Source: Ruminococcaceae bacterium UBA3220
GTDB taxonomy: Bacteria > Bacillota > Clostridia > Oscillospirales > Acutalibacteraceae
DNA length: 11,619 nt
Assembly: GCA_002363095.1 (NCBI GenBank)
Contig: DEWC01000041.1
Span: 1-11,619 of the forward strand
Reading direction: 5' to 3'
Shown: positions 1 through 8,300 of the stretch, piece after piece
How positions within the stretch are numbered: position 1 is the stretch's first letter
Layout of the letters: every line of letters begins with the position of its first letter
Program-made: the position numbers and the translations under genes
The notes under the pieces: generated by a model
The model's database searches: none
What the model was told of the DNA's origin: nothing
The model's input: the letters and a program-made list of their open reading frames with translations, nothing else

Positions 1-541
1 CGGCATATAGCATACAAAGTACCATTATAAGGAAAACGAGGGCGGTGCCGTCATCACCCTGAATATGTATAAGCACAACGGGAAATATGCCGTGTAAACA
101 AACGGGAATAAGATATTTCAGCTTGTTTATATTAGACTTAACACCTGATAAATGGGCTGAAAAGGTGATAATAAAACAGATTTTCAAAAACTCTGAAGGC
201 TGAAAAGTTGTAAAGCCCAAGTCAAGCCATGCCTTATCGTCGGTGCCAGCAGGCGCAAACCCGATAAAGAATGTAAGAATAACCGGAATTAAACCGAGTG
301 CGGCAATGTAATACCATTTGTCTACGATTTTTTGGAAATCGACCAGTGAAATAATTATCGAAACAATCAACCCAAGAAAAACCGAGCCGGCGTGGACTAA
401 AAACGGACGGTTGGATTCGAGATACCTTGTCGCCGAAAAAACGGCAATACAACCGTAACCTGACGCCAGCAGGCATAATGACAAAAACAGTTTGTCCGAC
501 TCTCGAAAAAAGTCGGCAACTCTGGTAATAATTGCACCCAT
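1..541 (-). CDS. rodA: SEDS-family cell-wall polymerase (RodA/FtsW/SpoVE-like), N-terminal part, truncated by the window edge
   Basis: The frame is open for 180 codons from an ATG at 541 to the window edge, so the C-terminal half is missing. SEDS proteins are polytopic membrane glycosyltransferases that polymerise lipid II into peptidoglycan, with a class B penicillin-binding protein as partner. Hydrophobic segments lie at about residues 18-38, 47-67, 76-96, 119-131, 143-160 and 166-180. Family marks are W105 followed by LDLG, then FQPSEF (113-118), and a QGDDGTALVF block (161-170) that corresponds to the family QxDxGTAL motif. The catalytic Asp of the family lies further on and is not visible. 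The start is fixed by an in-frame TGA at 550-548 and a GGTGAT Shine-Dalgarno at 552-547. The gene has its own promoter and follows addA by 62 nt. RodA is favoured over FtsW or SpoVE mainly by overall look, so the paralogue is uncertain while the family is solid. Confidence 0.85.
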   Translation of the reverse strand, partial: MGAIITRVADFFRESDKLFLSLCLLASGYGCIAVFSATRYLESNRPFLVHAGSVFLGLIVSIIISLVDFQKIVDKWYYIAALGLIPVILTFFIGFAPAGTDDKAWLDLGFTTFQPSEFLKICFIITFSAHLSGVKSNINKLKYLIPVCLHGIFPVVLIHIQGDDGTALVFLIMVLCMLYA

Positions 542-572
542 CGGATATCACCACACTTTCACGCTTTTATGT

Positions 573-601
573 ATTATACAAAATTTCTGTCGCTAAATCA
601 A
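573..601 (-). promoter_or_regulatory. Sigma-A-type promoter for the SEDS gene
   Basis: Reading the minus strand, TTGATT at 601-596 serves as the -35 box. It is followed after exactly 17 nt by a perfect TATAAT at 578-573. Transcription would start near 566, giving a leader of about 25 nt that carries GGTGAT just before the ATG at 541. The -35 box begins three bases past the addA stop codon, so the promoter occupies the addA-SEDS gap. I see no terminator in that gap, so read-through from addA may add to this promoter. This was assigned by eye; no expression data were available. Confidence 0.72.
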
Positions 602-603
602 GA

Positions 604-3600
604 TTACAGTTTAATCTCTTTCGACAAATTAAAAGAATAAATGATCTTTTCTTTTACGGGCATTTTGAATTTTTTAGAACAGGCAACCGAATAAAGTCTC
701 AATTGCTCCGAATAACGCTCAACAAGAGTAGCGCTATCCTCCACCCTGTCGGTTTTAAAATCAACTATAACAATTTTGTTATCCTCAACAAACAGCAAAT
801 CCACCGCACCCTGAACGATTACTTTTTTATCAAATAAATCGTCAGAAACATCATATACTTCACCGGCGTTAACCTCGGTAAGGAATTTCATTTCACGATA
901 ATAAGCCTGCGATTCGAGAATTCTTAAAAAAAGTTCAGATTGAAAAAACGCCGTTATTTTTTTGACATCGGCTATACGCCCTTCTTTTTCGGTTATATAC
1001 TTCCATTCAATAAGCCTCTCTATCTCACCCTCAATATCGTCTGCTTTTGAGAATTCAATATACTGCATAATTTTGTGTATAGCCGTGCCTTTTTCCGAAG
1101 CAGATATACCGCCTGAATTCATAAACGCCGGGCGCTCGCTGAAAGAGTATTCCTCATCAATCCCAGAATGGGCAATCGCAGAAACAGAGGTTTTCGCTAA
1201 AATCCGAGCTAAAGCCCCGTCCGGATACTGATAGTCAATATTTCGCTTTATCAAGGCGGAAAACTTTTGGTTTTGCAATACATCGGCGTCAACGGTTTTT
1301 TCAGGAGAGACAACAGGTGTTTTATGTTCGTATATCTGTAAATTCATATTTGAATCAGAAGGAATTGTCGGAATATCGACGCCGGATAAATCTCTTAACG
1401 CTTTAGCGTCCGGATGCAGGAGCGCAACATACAAAAGAAGTATGCCGAGCGAATGCGCATTTTTAATGAAATACGGTGATAGCGTACCGCTCGCTACCCG
1501 TGAAGCAATCGTGCTTAATGAAGTTTTTTTGGGTATTCGGACAAAGATTGCCAGTTTTTCCTGGGCGCGGGTCATTGCAACATAGAGCAATCTTATCCTC
1601 TCTGCGACGTTCTCGGATTTGTTGTTGATTTTTGCAACCTGAATGCCGACATTGTCAATGTAAGAAAATGTTTCCTCGCAAAAAGGCGTGAGTGCAAAGC
1701 CGTATTCATCCGCCAAGACTGTCTTGCCTTTCTGATCATTTTCATTGAATTGACGCGATATATCCGAAAGGATACAAACGGGGAACTGCAAACCTTTGGA
1801 TTTGTGCATCGTCATAATCTTTACCGAGTTACTGTCGTTATCGGTAAACGCGAAAGTCTGCTCCGGCAATGAACGAACATAATTCACAAATCCGCCAAGC
1901 CCGATACCGTTGTATTCTTTCGCAATATTTACAAGAAAATATATGTTTTTTCTGCGGTAATTGCCGTTATCAAGGGAAGAAATCACCGAATATATCTCGG
2001 TCTCATAAACGAGGTAATTTATAAATCCCGAAAGAGACATAATGAGGGATTTCTTTTTAAGCCTGTTTAGATTTTCCAAAAACAATCCTGCTTTTTTGTT
2101 GCCGTTTTTCGCCGAAAGCAGGACTGCGCGATAAAGGTTACCTTTCTTTTCCTCTTGCCTTAAAAGGACAATATCATCCGGAGTAAAAGAAAAAAGAGGC
2201 GACATTAAAACCGTTAACAAGTCGACATTATTCAGCGGATTATCTACCACCGAGAGCATTGCCAAAATCAGCGATATTTCAGGAGAATTGCAGTAATCAT
2301 CCGAGTTGAATGAAACGGGAATACCGTAACTTTTAAGTTTTTTGACGAGTGTTGTCGCATTGTCTTTATTAGGAAACAATACGCAAATGTCCCCATACTT
2401 TACCGAAGAGGTTTCATCCCCGTTTTTTATCTGTTTTTTTGATGATATTATATCGCTAATGTACTCGGCTATCGCCTCCGCCTCGGTGTAGTAATCGTCC
2501 TCATCGCCTAAAAAATCATTGATAACGATAACATCTGTTGTTTCGTCCTTACTGTCCGGGAAATCTGCGCCGGGATTTAGAATTTCCTCATCGTCATATA
2601 CAATTCCGCCGGTTTCCTTTTTCATCAATTTTTCGAAAACAAAATTAACAAAATCACAAATGCATTTTCTCGACCTGAAATTTTCTGATAAAATCACCTT
2701 GCGTTTTTCGTTATCGTCTGCCGTATCAAAAGGCAAGTATTCGTTTTTCTTATTTAAAAAATTTTTCGGGTTAGAGCCGCGGAATCTGTAAATACTCTGC
2801 TTAACATCGCCTACGACAAAGAGATTTTTTTGATTATCGGAAAGAACTTCAAACATCAGTTGCTGAAGGTCGTTAACATCCTGATACTCATCAACCATTA
2901 CATGGTCGTACTTAGCTATGTAACGGCGGGCAATATCACTGTAAATTATGTTGCCTGCATCATCTTTTTCGCAAAGGAGTTTTACCGCGAGTTGTTCGGT
3001 ATGATAAAAAGCGAGTGTGTTGTTTTCGCAAAAAGCCTCAAATATTTTATCATAATACTCCTTAACAATTTCAATGAGCTTTGAAACGGAGTCAGACACC
3101 AAATTTATGAAATCATTTGTTTGCTCGACCGTGCTGTTAAAAATTGAGCGAAGAGATTTTATCGGACCTTTTTTGTCTTTGAGGGTTGCACGGTAAAATT
3201 TATATTCTTCTACAATAGGGTCCGTGTTACTTATGGTCAGCGTTCTCGGAAAATCAGAAACAACAAAGCCGCATATTCCGTCCCAATCTTTCTCGGCAAT
3301 ACAAGTATTTATATTATTAAAATAATTTCTTAAAGAATCGACTTCTGCGGAAATATTTCCTTTCGGGTCACTTATATTCGCCGATATATCGTCCATAGCG
3401 TTAACAAAAGAAAGGCAGTCATTGAGAATGTTTTCAGCCTCAGCAAGTGCGGCATCAAACCAGATATGCCCCGGTTTAAACTCTTCGTTAAACGGCTTTT
3501 TAAGGTCGGATAAATACTTTTCAGGGAAAGGAACGGTGGTGCATTTTTTGTAAATATTCTTAACCGTTTCACGGAGGTTTTTATCATCTTTTTCGCAGTC

Positions 3601-4089
3601 AAGAAATTCAAGCAGACGGGTAAACGATTTTTCCTTTTTTTCAAATTCAGCATCAATTATTTGCGATAAAATACCCTCAACCACATCGGACATTTCGTCG
3701 CCGTTTGAAGCCTTAAAGTTTTGGTCAACTCCGCATTCTTCAAAATTATCCCTGACAATATTGATGCAAAAAGAGTCGATAGTAGAAATATCCGCGTTGT
3801 CAAGACGGTTGAACTGTTCTATGAGTTTGTCTACCTTATCGGGATCACAATTGTTTATAACATCAATCAGCGCGTTTTCTATACGGGAACGCATTTCAAA
3901 GGCGGCGGAATTTGTGAATGTTACAATCAGCAACTTATCGGCAGGAACGGGGTTAGTCTCATCGGAAAGAAGTTTGATAACCCTTTCGGTCAAAACTCTT
4001 GTTTTTCCCGAGCCTGCCGCGGCGGCAACAAGAACGCTGCCTTTTGCGTCCCTCGCCTTTTCTTGAGAAGGTGTCAAATCAAACGGCAT
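604..4089 (-). CDS. addA: AddA: helicase-nuclease subunit A of the AddAB recombination complex
   Basis: AddA is the 3'-to-5' UvrD-type motor and one of the two nucleases of AddAB, which resects double-strand breaks up to Chi and prepares 3' ends for RecA. At 1161 aa it is close to family length. Visible motifs are the Q-motif region (T6 to Q9), Walker A AAAGSGKT (23-30), VDEYQD with D400 and E401, GDVKQSIYRFRG, the LSENFRS block, HKSKGLQFP, and motif VI RLLYVAMTRAQ (833-843, R841). The C-terminal PD-(D/E)XK nuclease is intact, with D1097, D1110 and K1112 in a VDFKTD motif and Q1129/Y1133 as QxxxY. I start it at the ATG at 4089. A GTG three codons upstream (4098) lies inside the perfect GGAGGTGAT ribosome binding site and is unlikely. 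The gene overlaps the end of addB by 11 nt, which points to translational coupling and equal subunit amounts. Confidence 0.97.
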   Translation of the reverse strand: MPFDLTPSQEKARDAKGSVLVAAAAGSGKTRVLTERVIKLLSDETNPVPADKLLIVTFTNSAAFEMRSRIENALIDVINNCDPDKVDKLIEQFNRLDNADISTIDSFCINIVRDNFEECGVDQNFKASNGDEMSDVVEGILSQIIDAEFEKKEKSFTRLLEFLDCEKDDKNLRETVKNIYKKCTTVPFPEKYLSDLKKPFNEEFKPGHIWFDAALAEAENILNDCLSFVNAMDDISANISDPKGNISAEVDSLRNYFNNINTCIAEKDWDGICGFVVSDFPRTLTISNTDPIVEEYKFYRATLKDKKGPIKSLRSIFNSTVEQTNDFINLVSDSVSKLIEIVKEYYDKIFEAFCENNTLAFYHTEQLAVKLLCEKDDAGNIIYSDIARRYIAKYDHVMVDEYQDVNDLQQLMFEVLSDNQKNLFVVGDVKQSIYRFRGSNPKNFLNKKNEYLPFDTADDNEKRKVILSENFRSRKCICDFVNFVFEKLMKKETGGIVYDDEEILNPGADFPDSKDETTDVIVINDFLGDEDDYYTEAEAIAEYISDIISSKKQIKNGDETSSVKYGDICVLFPNKDNATTLVKKLKSYGIPVSFNSDDYCNSPEISLILAMLSVVDNPLNNVDLLTVLMSPLFSFTPDDIVLLRQEEKKGNLYRAVLLSAKNGNKKAGLFLENLNRLKKKSLIMSLSGFINYLVYETEIYSVISSLDNGNYRRKNIYFLVNIAKEYNGIGLGGFVNYVRSLPEQTFAFTDNDSNSVKIMTMHKSKGLQFPVCILSDISRQFNENDQKGKTVLADEYGFALTPFCEETFSYIDNVGIQVAKINNKSENVAERIRLLYVAMTRAQEKLAIFVRIPKKTSLSTIASRVASGTLSPYFIKNAHSLGILLLYVALLHPDAKALRDLSGVDIPTIPSDSNMNLQIYEHKTPVVSPEKTVDADVLQNQKFSALIKRNIDYQYPDGALARILAKTSVSAIAHSGIDEEYSFSERPAFMNSGGISASEKGTAIHKIMQYIEFSKADDIEGEIERLIEWKYITEKEGRIADVKKITAFFQSELFLRILESQAYYREMKFLTEVNAGEVYDVSDDLFDKKVIVQGAVDLLFVEDNKIVIVDFKTDRVEDSATLVERYSEQLRLYSVACSKKFKMPVKEKIIYSFNLSKEIKL

Positions 4090-7000
4090 TGTTATCACCT
4101 CCCGCTAAAATCTCTAAAACTTTCTTGTTATCCATTGACTGTGAAACCTTTCGAACATCGCCGTCTATACGGCAAACACCTTTAAAATCGCAGTACTCAC
4201 ACGGACCTTTTCCTTTAATATATACAGGCATTGCCGAAATATCACCCGAAATAATCTCTTTGCCTACATCGTTGAGTTTCTCGTTTACATATCTAAGAAC
4301 CTTTGAAAAATCTTCAGCGGAAATATATGCTTTTGACGGTCTGTTTGTCAGTTTCGGGATAAAGCTGCCGTTATTCTCTTTTTCCATCGCGGTTACAATT
4401 TCAAGGTCGGATACAATCAGTCCGTTTGTCGGGCAATCCTTCTCATTCTTAATTCTTTCCGACTTGGAATATAGAACACCGGCAGGTATTTCTCCGTATT
4501 TTTTACTCTTGAGAATAGCGTAAAGATAAATAAGCATTTGCATATTTATTCCTGCAAGTATCTCGTATAACTCGAATTTCTTAGTTCCGGTTTTATAATC
4601 GACAATTCTGATGTAATCTCCGAACGCGTCTACACGGTCAACCGAACCGTTTAAAACAACCTTACAACCGTCGCTTATTTCATTCACAACCGAAATATCC
4701 GAGTTTTCGGAAATCTTTACTTCGCAACCAACCGGCTTAAACATAGACTGGTCAAATTCCATAGCGATACGCAGGACTATTTCTTTGAGTGTTCTTTTTA
4801 TGGAATAAACCACATATTTTGTTCTTTCATCAACAGCCGACTTATAACCGGGAATCGCGGCAAAATATTCATTACAATATTTATCAATTGCCGCGGAAAT
4901 CTCCGTTTCATTCAGCGATTTCACCGAATCTTTATATTCGGTGATTATCTTTTCAAGCACATAGTGAATTATAGTTCCCCGTTTTACGGAGGAGATTTCT
5001 GCCTTTTCGGGGTTATCCGCCCTTGCAATGTACCGGCAAAAATGCCGGAATTTGCATTTTGAATATGTTTCGAGGGTAGTTGCGGAAAGTGTTACCTTAT
5101 TACCGTATATTTTTTGAATACTCTCATTTGATAAATAATAATTCTCAGCAGAAATATTTACTAATTCAAGATTGATGCTTCGCTCATCACACTTTTCCTT
5201 AATCGCGTTTAGTATTACTTCTGAATCGCCTGAATTACCTGTACGCCGTTTATAAAACTCTATAACTGCCGAATCAAGCGTTTCCGGCAGATTATCAGCA
5301 CTTAATACATCAGGCTCATTAACCTTTTTCACATTCAGTTTACAAATCTGCGTTACAAATCTTGAAGGAAGCACCGAGGAATTATCGGGAAGATTTTTAC
5401 AATATGTTATAAAAACTTTATCCGATGCGCAACACAGATTTGAATAAATAAGCATTTGCTCATCAATCGCAAGATCAATAGTTTTGTCTTCAATTTCAAG
5501 TCCGCTGTTTTTGAGAACGCTGATATCCGTATTGGAAAAAAGTCCTGAGGGAACCTTAATGCGTGGATATATACCCTGATTTGCACCTAAGACAAACACA
5601 TATTTCGGTTTTGCCGGACGAATCCTCTCGGCGGAGCCGAAAACAACCTCGTCAAGTGTTTGCGGAACGACACCGACAGAATTTAACGAAAGGACATTTT
5701 TGAGAGCGTCAAAAAAGACAAGGTTTCCGACAGAAGTATCGGGAAAACAATCAACAACTTTGTCAAGCATTGAAATAAACTGAGAGTAGGATTGCCGTAG
5801 AATATCTGCATACTCAAACTCGCTTTCGCCCTTATAGTATTCCGCGAGCGAAGAGAGGTTTTTTTGTGCTTCAACGACTTCAAGCAGATTATATATCGCC
5901 GTGGCACGCTGTTTTGGCGAACCCTTAAAATCGGCTTTGAAATCGCTTAAAGGCTTTATCACTTTAAGGCGCAAGTAATTAAGTCGGTTAAGAACATTTT
6001 CGATGTCATCGGGAACTGTATCGGTAAGTCCGAGCGGATTCATATCCCAATCCGTGCCAAAATCTTTAGTCTTAATATTCCAGATTATGCAATACTCCTC
6101 AAGCTCTGAAATATCCTGATAGTCTACCCCCGCTATTCCGGTTTTATAAAAATCAAATATGTACTTTGCTTCGGGCTTTTTAGTATATTCGATGGCAGAC
6201 ACTACAAGAGACGAAATGGGCATTGATGAAAGAGATGCCTTTTTATCGATAAAAATATTGATGTTATTGCGCTTCGCGGCTACGGCAAGGGCGTCTTCAT
6301 ACTGCGAAGTATCTCTTGCAATAACAACAAAATCCGAAAAATGCGCTCCTTCTTCACGAACGATTTTTCTTATATTCCTGGCAGTAAACTCCGCCTCGTC
6401 ATAGACGGTTTCCGCCTCGCATACAGCTATTGAATTTTTTTCACTTTTATCGGTAAAGCGTTCATAAAACAATGAATTTTCAAGGCATTCAAGTTCTTTG
6501 TTTTTATAATAATTTCCTTCAAGAAATATATCTTCGTCAAGAACAATGCCGTTAGAGTCAAGAATTCTTAATACACGGTTTTTTGTTTTTCTCACATTTG
6601 TTAATAAAGAAAAATTCCGCTTATCTTTTTTATCATCTAAAAATGTAAATAAAACATTTTCTGCTTTGGAGACAATGCGGTTAATAATTTTAAATTGCTG
6701 TCCGGAAAAACTTTTAAATCCGTCAAAGAATACGCTTTTGTCGGTAAAAAAATCACAGTCCTCAAGCATATAATATAACCTGTCCATAAAATCGGAAGGG
6801 TCGATAAATGCTGTGCCGAGGATAGATACATACGACTCGAAAATGAGGGCTGTATCAGATAATTTTGATTTGAGTTTTTTATCGTCAACCTTTTCGGCGA
6901 GTTCTTTCAAATCGGCCGAATTTATTCCCGAATATTTAAACTCATCAATACTTTGAAGCATTTGCAACGAAAAGTGGGTTGAATGAGCGAACTTTCCCCA

Positions 7001-7315
7001 TAAGGTTAAATCATCGGAAACAGCCGTAATTGCTCTGTTCATCAGAATTTGTTTATCAGCGTTTGTCAAAACCTTTCCGCAAATCCCGCCTTTTATGCGT
7101 CCGACAGTTTCATACAGTCGTGAAAAAGGCAATACGGAAACATAATTAAGAGCGGATTCCCCGAGCAAATTAAGCATTGCCCGCTCGGTCTCAAAAGAAA
7201 ATTGCTCCGGCACAATCAGAATTACATTTTCCTTATTTTCGGCTGATTTTTCTATTCTTTTATAAACTTCATAAGTCTTTCCGCTTGAAGCCCTGCCTGA
7301 AATGAAAGATACCAA
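4079..7315 (-). CDS. addB: AddB: nuclease and Chi-recognition subunit of AddAB, TTG start
   Basis: This 1078-aa protein has the AddB layout: an N-terminal Walker A GRASSGKT (7-14), a UvrD/Rep-like but largely degenerate helicase body, and a C-terminal nuclease. Nuclease residues visible are D893 (GSVDRVD), D906 and K908 (VDYKTG), and Q926/Y930 (QMLIY). Four cysteines match the family iron-sulphur staple: C754 in YSKCKFRHF and C1039, C1042, C1048 in a C-x2-C-x5-C pattern. AddB of the Bacillus type cuts the 5'-ended strand, and its inactive helicase fold reads Chi. The start is a TTG at 7315. It is the only usual start codon between an in-frame TAA at 7330-7328 and the Walker A, and AAGGGGGGA sits just upstream. 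The gene lies 12 nt after the radical SAM gene and overlaps addA by 11 nt. All catalytic and cluster residues appear present, so the complex should be active. Confidence 0.96.
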   Translation of the reverse strand: MVSFISGRASSGKTYEVYKRIEKSAENKENVILIVPEQFSFETERAMLNLLGESALNYVSVLPFSRLYETVGRIKGGICGKVLTNADKQILMNRAITAVSDDLTLWGKFAHSTHFSLQMLQSIDEFKYSGINSADLKELAEKVDDKKLKSKLSDTALIFESYVSILGTAFIDPSDFMDRLYYMLEDCDFFTDKSVFFDGFKSFSGQQFKIINRIVSKAENVLFTFLDDKKDKRNFSLLTNVRKTKNRVLRILDSNGIVLDEDIFLEGNYYKNKELECLENSLFYERFTDKSEKNSIAVCEAETVYDEAEFTARNIRKIVREEGAHFSDFVVIARDTSQYEDALAVAAKRNNINIFIDKKASLSSMPISSLVVSAIEYTKKPEAKYIFDFYKTGIAGVDYQDISELEEYCIIWNIKTKDFGTDWDMNPLGLTDTVPDDIENVLNRLNYLRLKVIKPLSDFKADFKGSPKQRATAIYNLLEVVEAQKNLSSLAEYYKGESEFEYADILRQSYSQFISMLDKVVDCFPDTSVGNLVFFDALKNVLSLNSVGVVPQTLDEVVFGSAERIRPAKPKYVFVLGANQGIYPRIKVPSGLFSNTDISVLKNSGLEIEDKTIDLAIDEQMLIYSNLCCASDKVFITYCKNLPDNSSVLPSRFVTQICKLNVKKVNEPDVLSADNLPETLDSAVIEFYKRRTGNSGDSEVILNAIKEKCDERSINLELVNISAENYYLSNESIQKIYGNKVTLSATTLETYSKCKFRHFCRYIARADNPEKAEISSVKRGTIIHYVLEKIITEYKDSVKSLNETEISAAIDKYCNEYFAAIPGYKSAVDERTKYVVYSIKRTLKEIVLRIAMEFDQSMFKPVGCEVKISENSDISVVNEISDGCKVVLNGSVDRVDAFGDYIRIVDYKTGTKKFELYEILAGINMQMLIYLYAILKSKKYGEIPAGVLYSKSERIKNEKDCPTNGLIVSDLEIVTAMEKENNGSFIPKLTNRPSKAYISAEDFSKVLRYVNEKLNDVGKEIISGDISAMPVYIKGKGPCEYCDFKGVCRIDGDVRKVSQSMDNKKVLEILAGGDNNAV
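4094..4102 (-). promoter_or_regulatory. Full-length Shine-Dalgarno of addA, inside addB
   Basis: The minus strand reads GGAGGTGAT, a nine-base match to the anti-Shine-Dalgarno end of 16S rRNA, then AACA and ATG. It lies within the last codons of addB (A-G-G-D-N-N-A-V-stop). It rules out the upstream GTG at 4098, which is part of the site, and supports the ATG at 4089. Ribosomes finishing addB would uncover or occupy this site, which fits coupled synthesis of the two subunits. Confidence 0.85.
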
Positions 7316-7320
7316 ACAAA

Positions 7321-7329
7321 TCCCCCCTT
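7321..7329 (-). promoter_or_regulatory. G-rich ribosome binding site of addB
   Basis: AAGGGGGGA on the minus strand lies 5 nt before the TTG initiator at 7315 and shares its two A bases with the TAA stop of the radical SAM gene. It supports the TTG as the true start and suggests that ribosomes ending the upstream gene can restart here. The six-G run is a homopolymer that could change length by slippage. Confidence 0.7.
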
Positions 7330-8233
7330 ATATACTCTTGCGTTTTATTCCGTTTTGAGCGAAATACCGGTTCATATTTGCCAAAACCCTTTTTTTATCG
7401 GCACTCCATAAAGGTGCCGTCAAGTCTTTTTTTCTGCCGTCCCCGGTCAGGCGGTGAATAACAACATTATCAGGTAATAATTTTATGCACTTTGACAAAA
7501 TACCGTAATACTCAACCTCGTCAAGAGGCTGATATCTGTTAGCCTTAAATTCATCTTCAAGCGCCGTCCCCTTTACAACATACAGAAGATGAAATTTTAT
7601 CCCGTCGGTCTTTGCTCCGACATAGCGAACGGTATTAAGCATATCGGCTGAAGTTTCTCCGGGCAATCCCAAAATAATATGGGTTATGATATGACATTTG
7701 ATTTCTTTAAGTTTTAGTATAGCCGAATCATACTCGCTTAAATCAAAGCACCTGTTGATAATTTGAGCCGTACGGTCGTTTGCCGTTTGAAGTCCAAGCT
7801 CAACCCAAAGATTTGTTTTTGTGCTTAAATCTTTTAAAACTAACATAACATCTTCCGTGAGACAATCGGGTCTCGTTGCAATCGATACACCGACAATATC
7901 TTTATGATTAGCCGCCTCATAGAATTTCTCGGAAATAGCATTTATATCTCCGTAGGTAGAGGTGAAACTTTGAAAATACGCAATGTATTTGCAATTTTTC
8001 GCCTTTTTGTTCAAAAGTTTAATGCCGTTTACAATTTGCGCGGAAATCGGTTCGCTTAATTTTGAGGCGAAATCACCTGAACCGCCCGAAGAACAAAATA
8101 TGCAACCGCCTATGCCTTTTGACCCGTCCCTGTTAGGACATGTGTCCGAGCAGGACAACGCTATTTTATAGACCTTACATCCAAAGGTGTTTTTGCAGTA
8201 ATCATTGACGGTTATATATTCCTTTATAATCAC
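7328..8233 (-). CDS. Radical SAM protein of the YhcC/YtqA family (TIGR01212-type), probable tRNA-modification enzyme
   Basis: About 301 aa, the usual length of this family. Near the N-terminus are the fold marks VYKIALS, then CPNRDG, GGCIFCS and GSGDFA. The cluster ligands are C32, C44 and C47, a C-x11-C-x2-C arrangement typical of the family and unlike the common C-x3-C-x2-C. Downstream are a Y-F-Q-S-F-T-S-T-Y block, SIATRPDC, the ELGLQTAN strand and HIILGLPGET, then a C-terminal HRLTGDG-R-DL-APLW block, all as expected for YhcC/YtqA. The Bacillus subtilis relative YtqA has been linked to an alternative route to the wobble nucleoside mnm5s2U; that role here is inferred by homology. I prefer the GTG at 8233 because AGGGGTGA precedes it at good spacing. 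A GTG at 8239 overlaps that site, and using it would add two residues. The gene follows a hairpin and sits 12 nt before addB. Confidence 0.9.
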   Translation of the reverse strand: MIIKEYITVNDYCKNTFGCKVYKIALSCSDTCPNRDGSKGIGGCIFCSSGGSGDFASKLSEPISAQIVNGIKLLNKKAKNCKYIAYFQSFTSTYGDINAISEKFYEAANHKDIVGVSIATRPDCLTEDVMLVLKDLSTKTNLWVELGLQTANDRTAQIINRCFDLSEYDSAILKLKEIKCHIITHIILGLPGETSADMLNTVRYVGAKTDGIKFHLLYVVKGTALEDEFKANRYQPLDEVEYYGILSKCIKLLPDNVVIHRLTGDGRKKDLTAPLWSADKKRVLANMNRYFAQNGIKRKSI

Positions 8234-8235
8234 AT

Positions 8236-8243
8236 TCACCCCT
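8236..8243 (-). promoter_or_regulatory. Ribosome binding site of the radical SAM gene
   Basis: AGGGGTGA on the minus strand, two bases before the GTG at 8233 and with its GGGG five bases away, resembles the AGGAGGTGA consensus. The alternative GTG at 8239 is embedded in it, so this site favours the inner start. The choice between the two starts changes the protein by only two residues. Confidence 0.6.
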
Positions 8244-8252
8244 ATTAAATAA

Positions 8253-8284
8253 GCCGCCGAAAGTCATATCACGACAAAGGCGGC
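8253..8284 (-). terminator. Hairpin with short T-rich tail between the dnaI-like and radical SAM genes; probable leaky terminator
   Basis: On the minus strand GCCGCC (8284-8279) pairs with GGCGGC (8258-8253). Inside, after a UUU/UUUC internal loop, GUC (8275-8273) can pair with GAC (8265-8263) around a 7-nt loop. TTATTTAA follows directly. The six outer pairs are all G-C, but the loop is large and the T tract is interrupted, so termination would be partial. It lies 17 nt past the dnaI-like stop, the usual place for an operon end. No clear promoter separates it from the radical SAM gene, so transcripts for the radical SAM gene, addB and addA may depend on read-through. Confidence 0.5.
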
Positions 8285-8300
8285 GTTTAACATATTGGTA

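Noticed and set aside
234..554. Open frame of 106 codons on the minus strand starting at 554
   Set aside because: It is an out-of-frame shadow of the SEDS gene; the frame starting at 541 encodes a clear SEDS N-terminus and has the ribosome binding site.
4072..4077. TTGACA on the minus strand at the start of addA
   Set aside because: No -10 box follows at suitable spacing and the bases encode F-D-L near the AddA N-terminus.
3721..4523. Overlapping plus-strand open frames (3721-4185 and 3999-4523)
   Set aside because: They lie antisense to addA and addB, have no ribosome binding site or recognisable domain, and arise from the codon pattern of the real genes.
8240..8300. Promoter for the radical SAM gene in the gap after the dnaI-like gene
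   Set aside because: The best pair (TTGTCG and TATTTA) has spacing over 19 nt and poor boxes, and the sequence is better explained by the hairpin.
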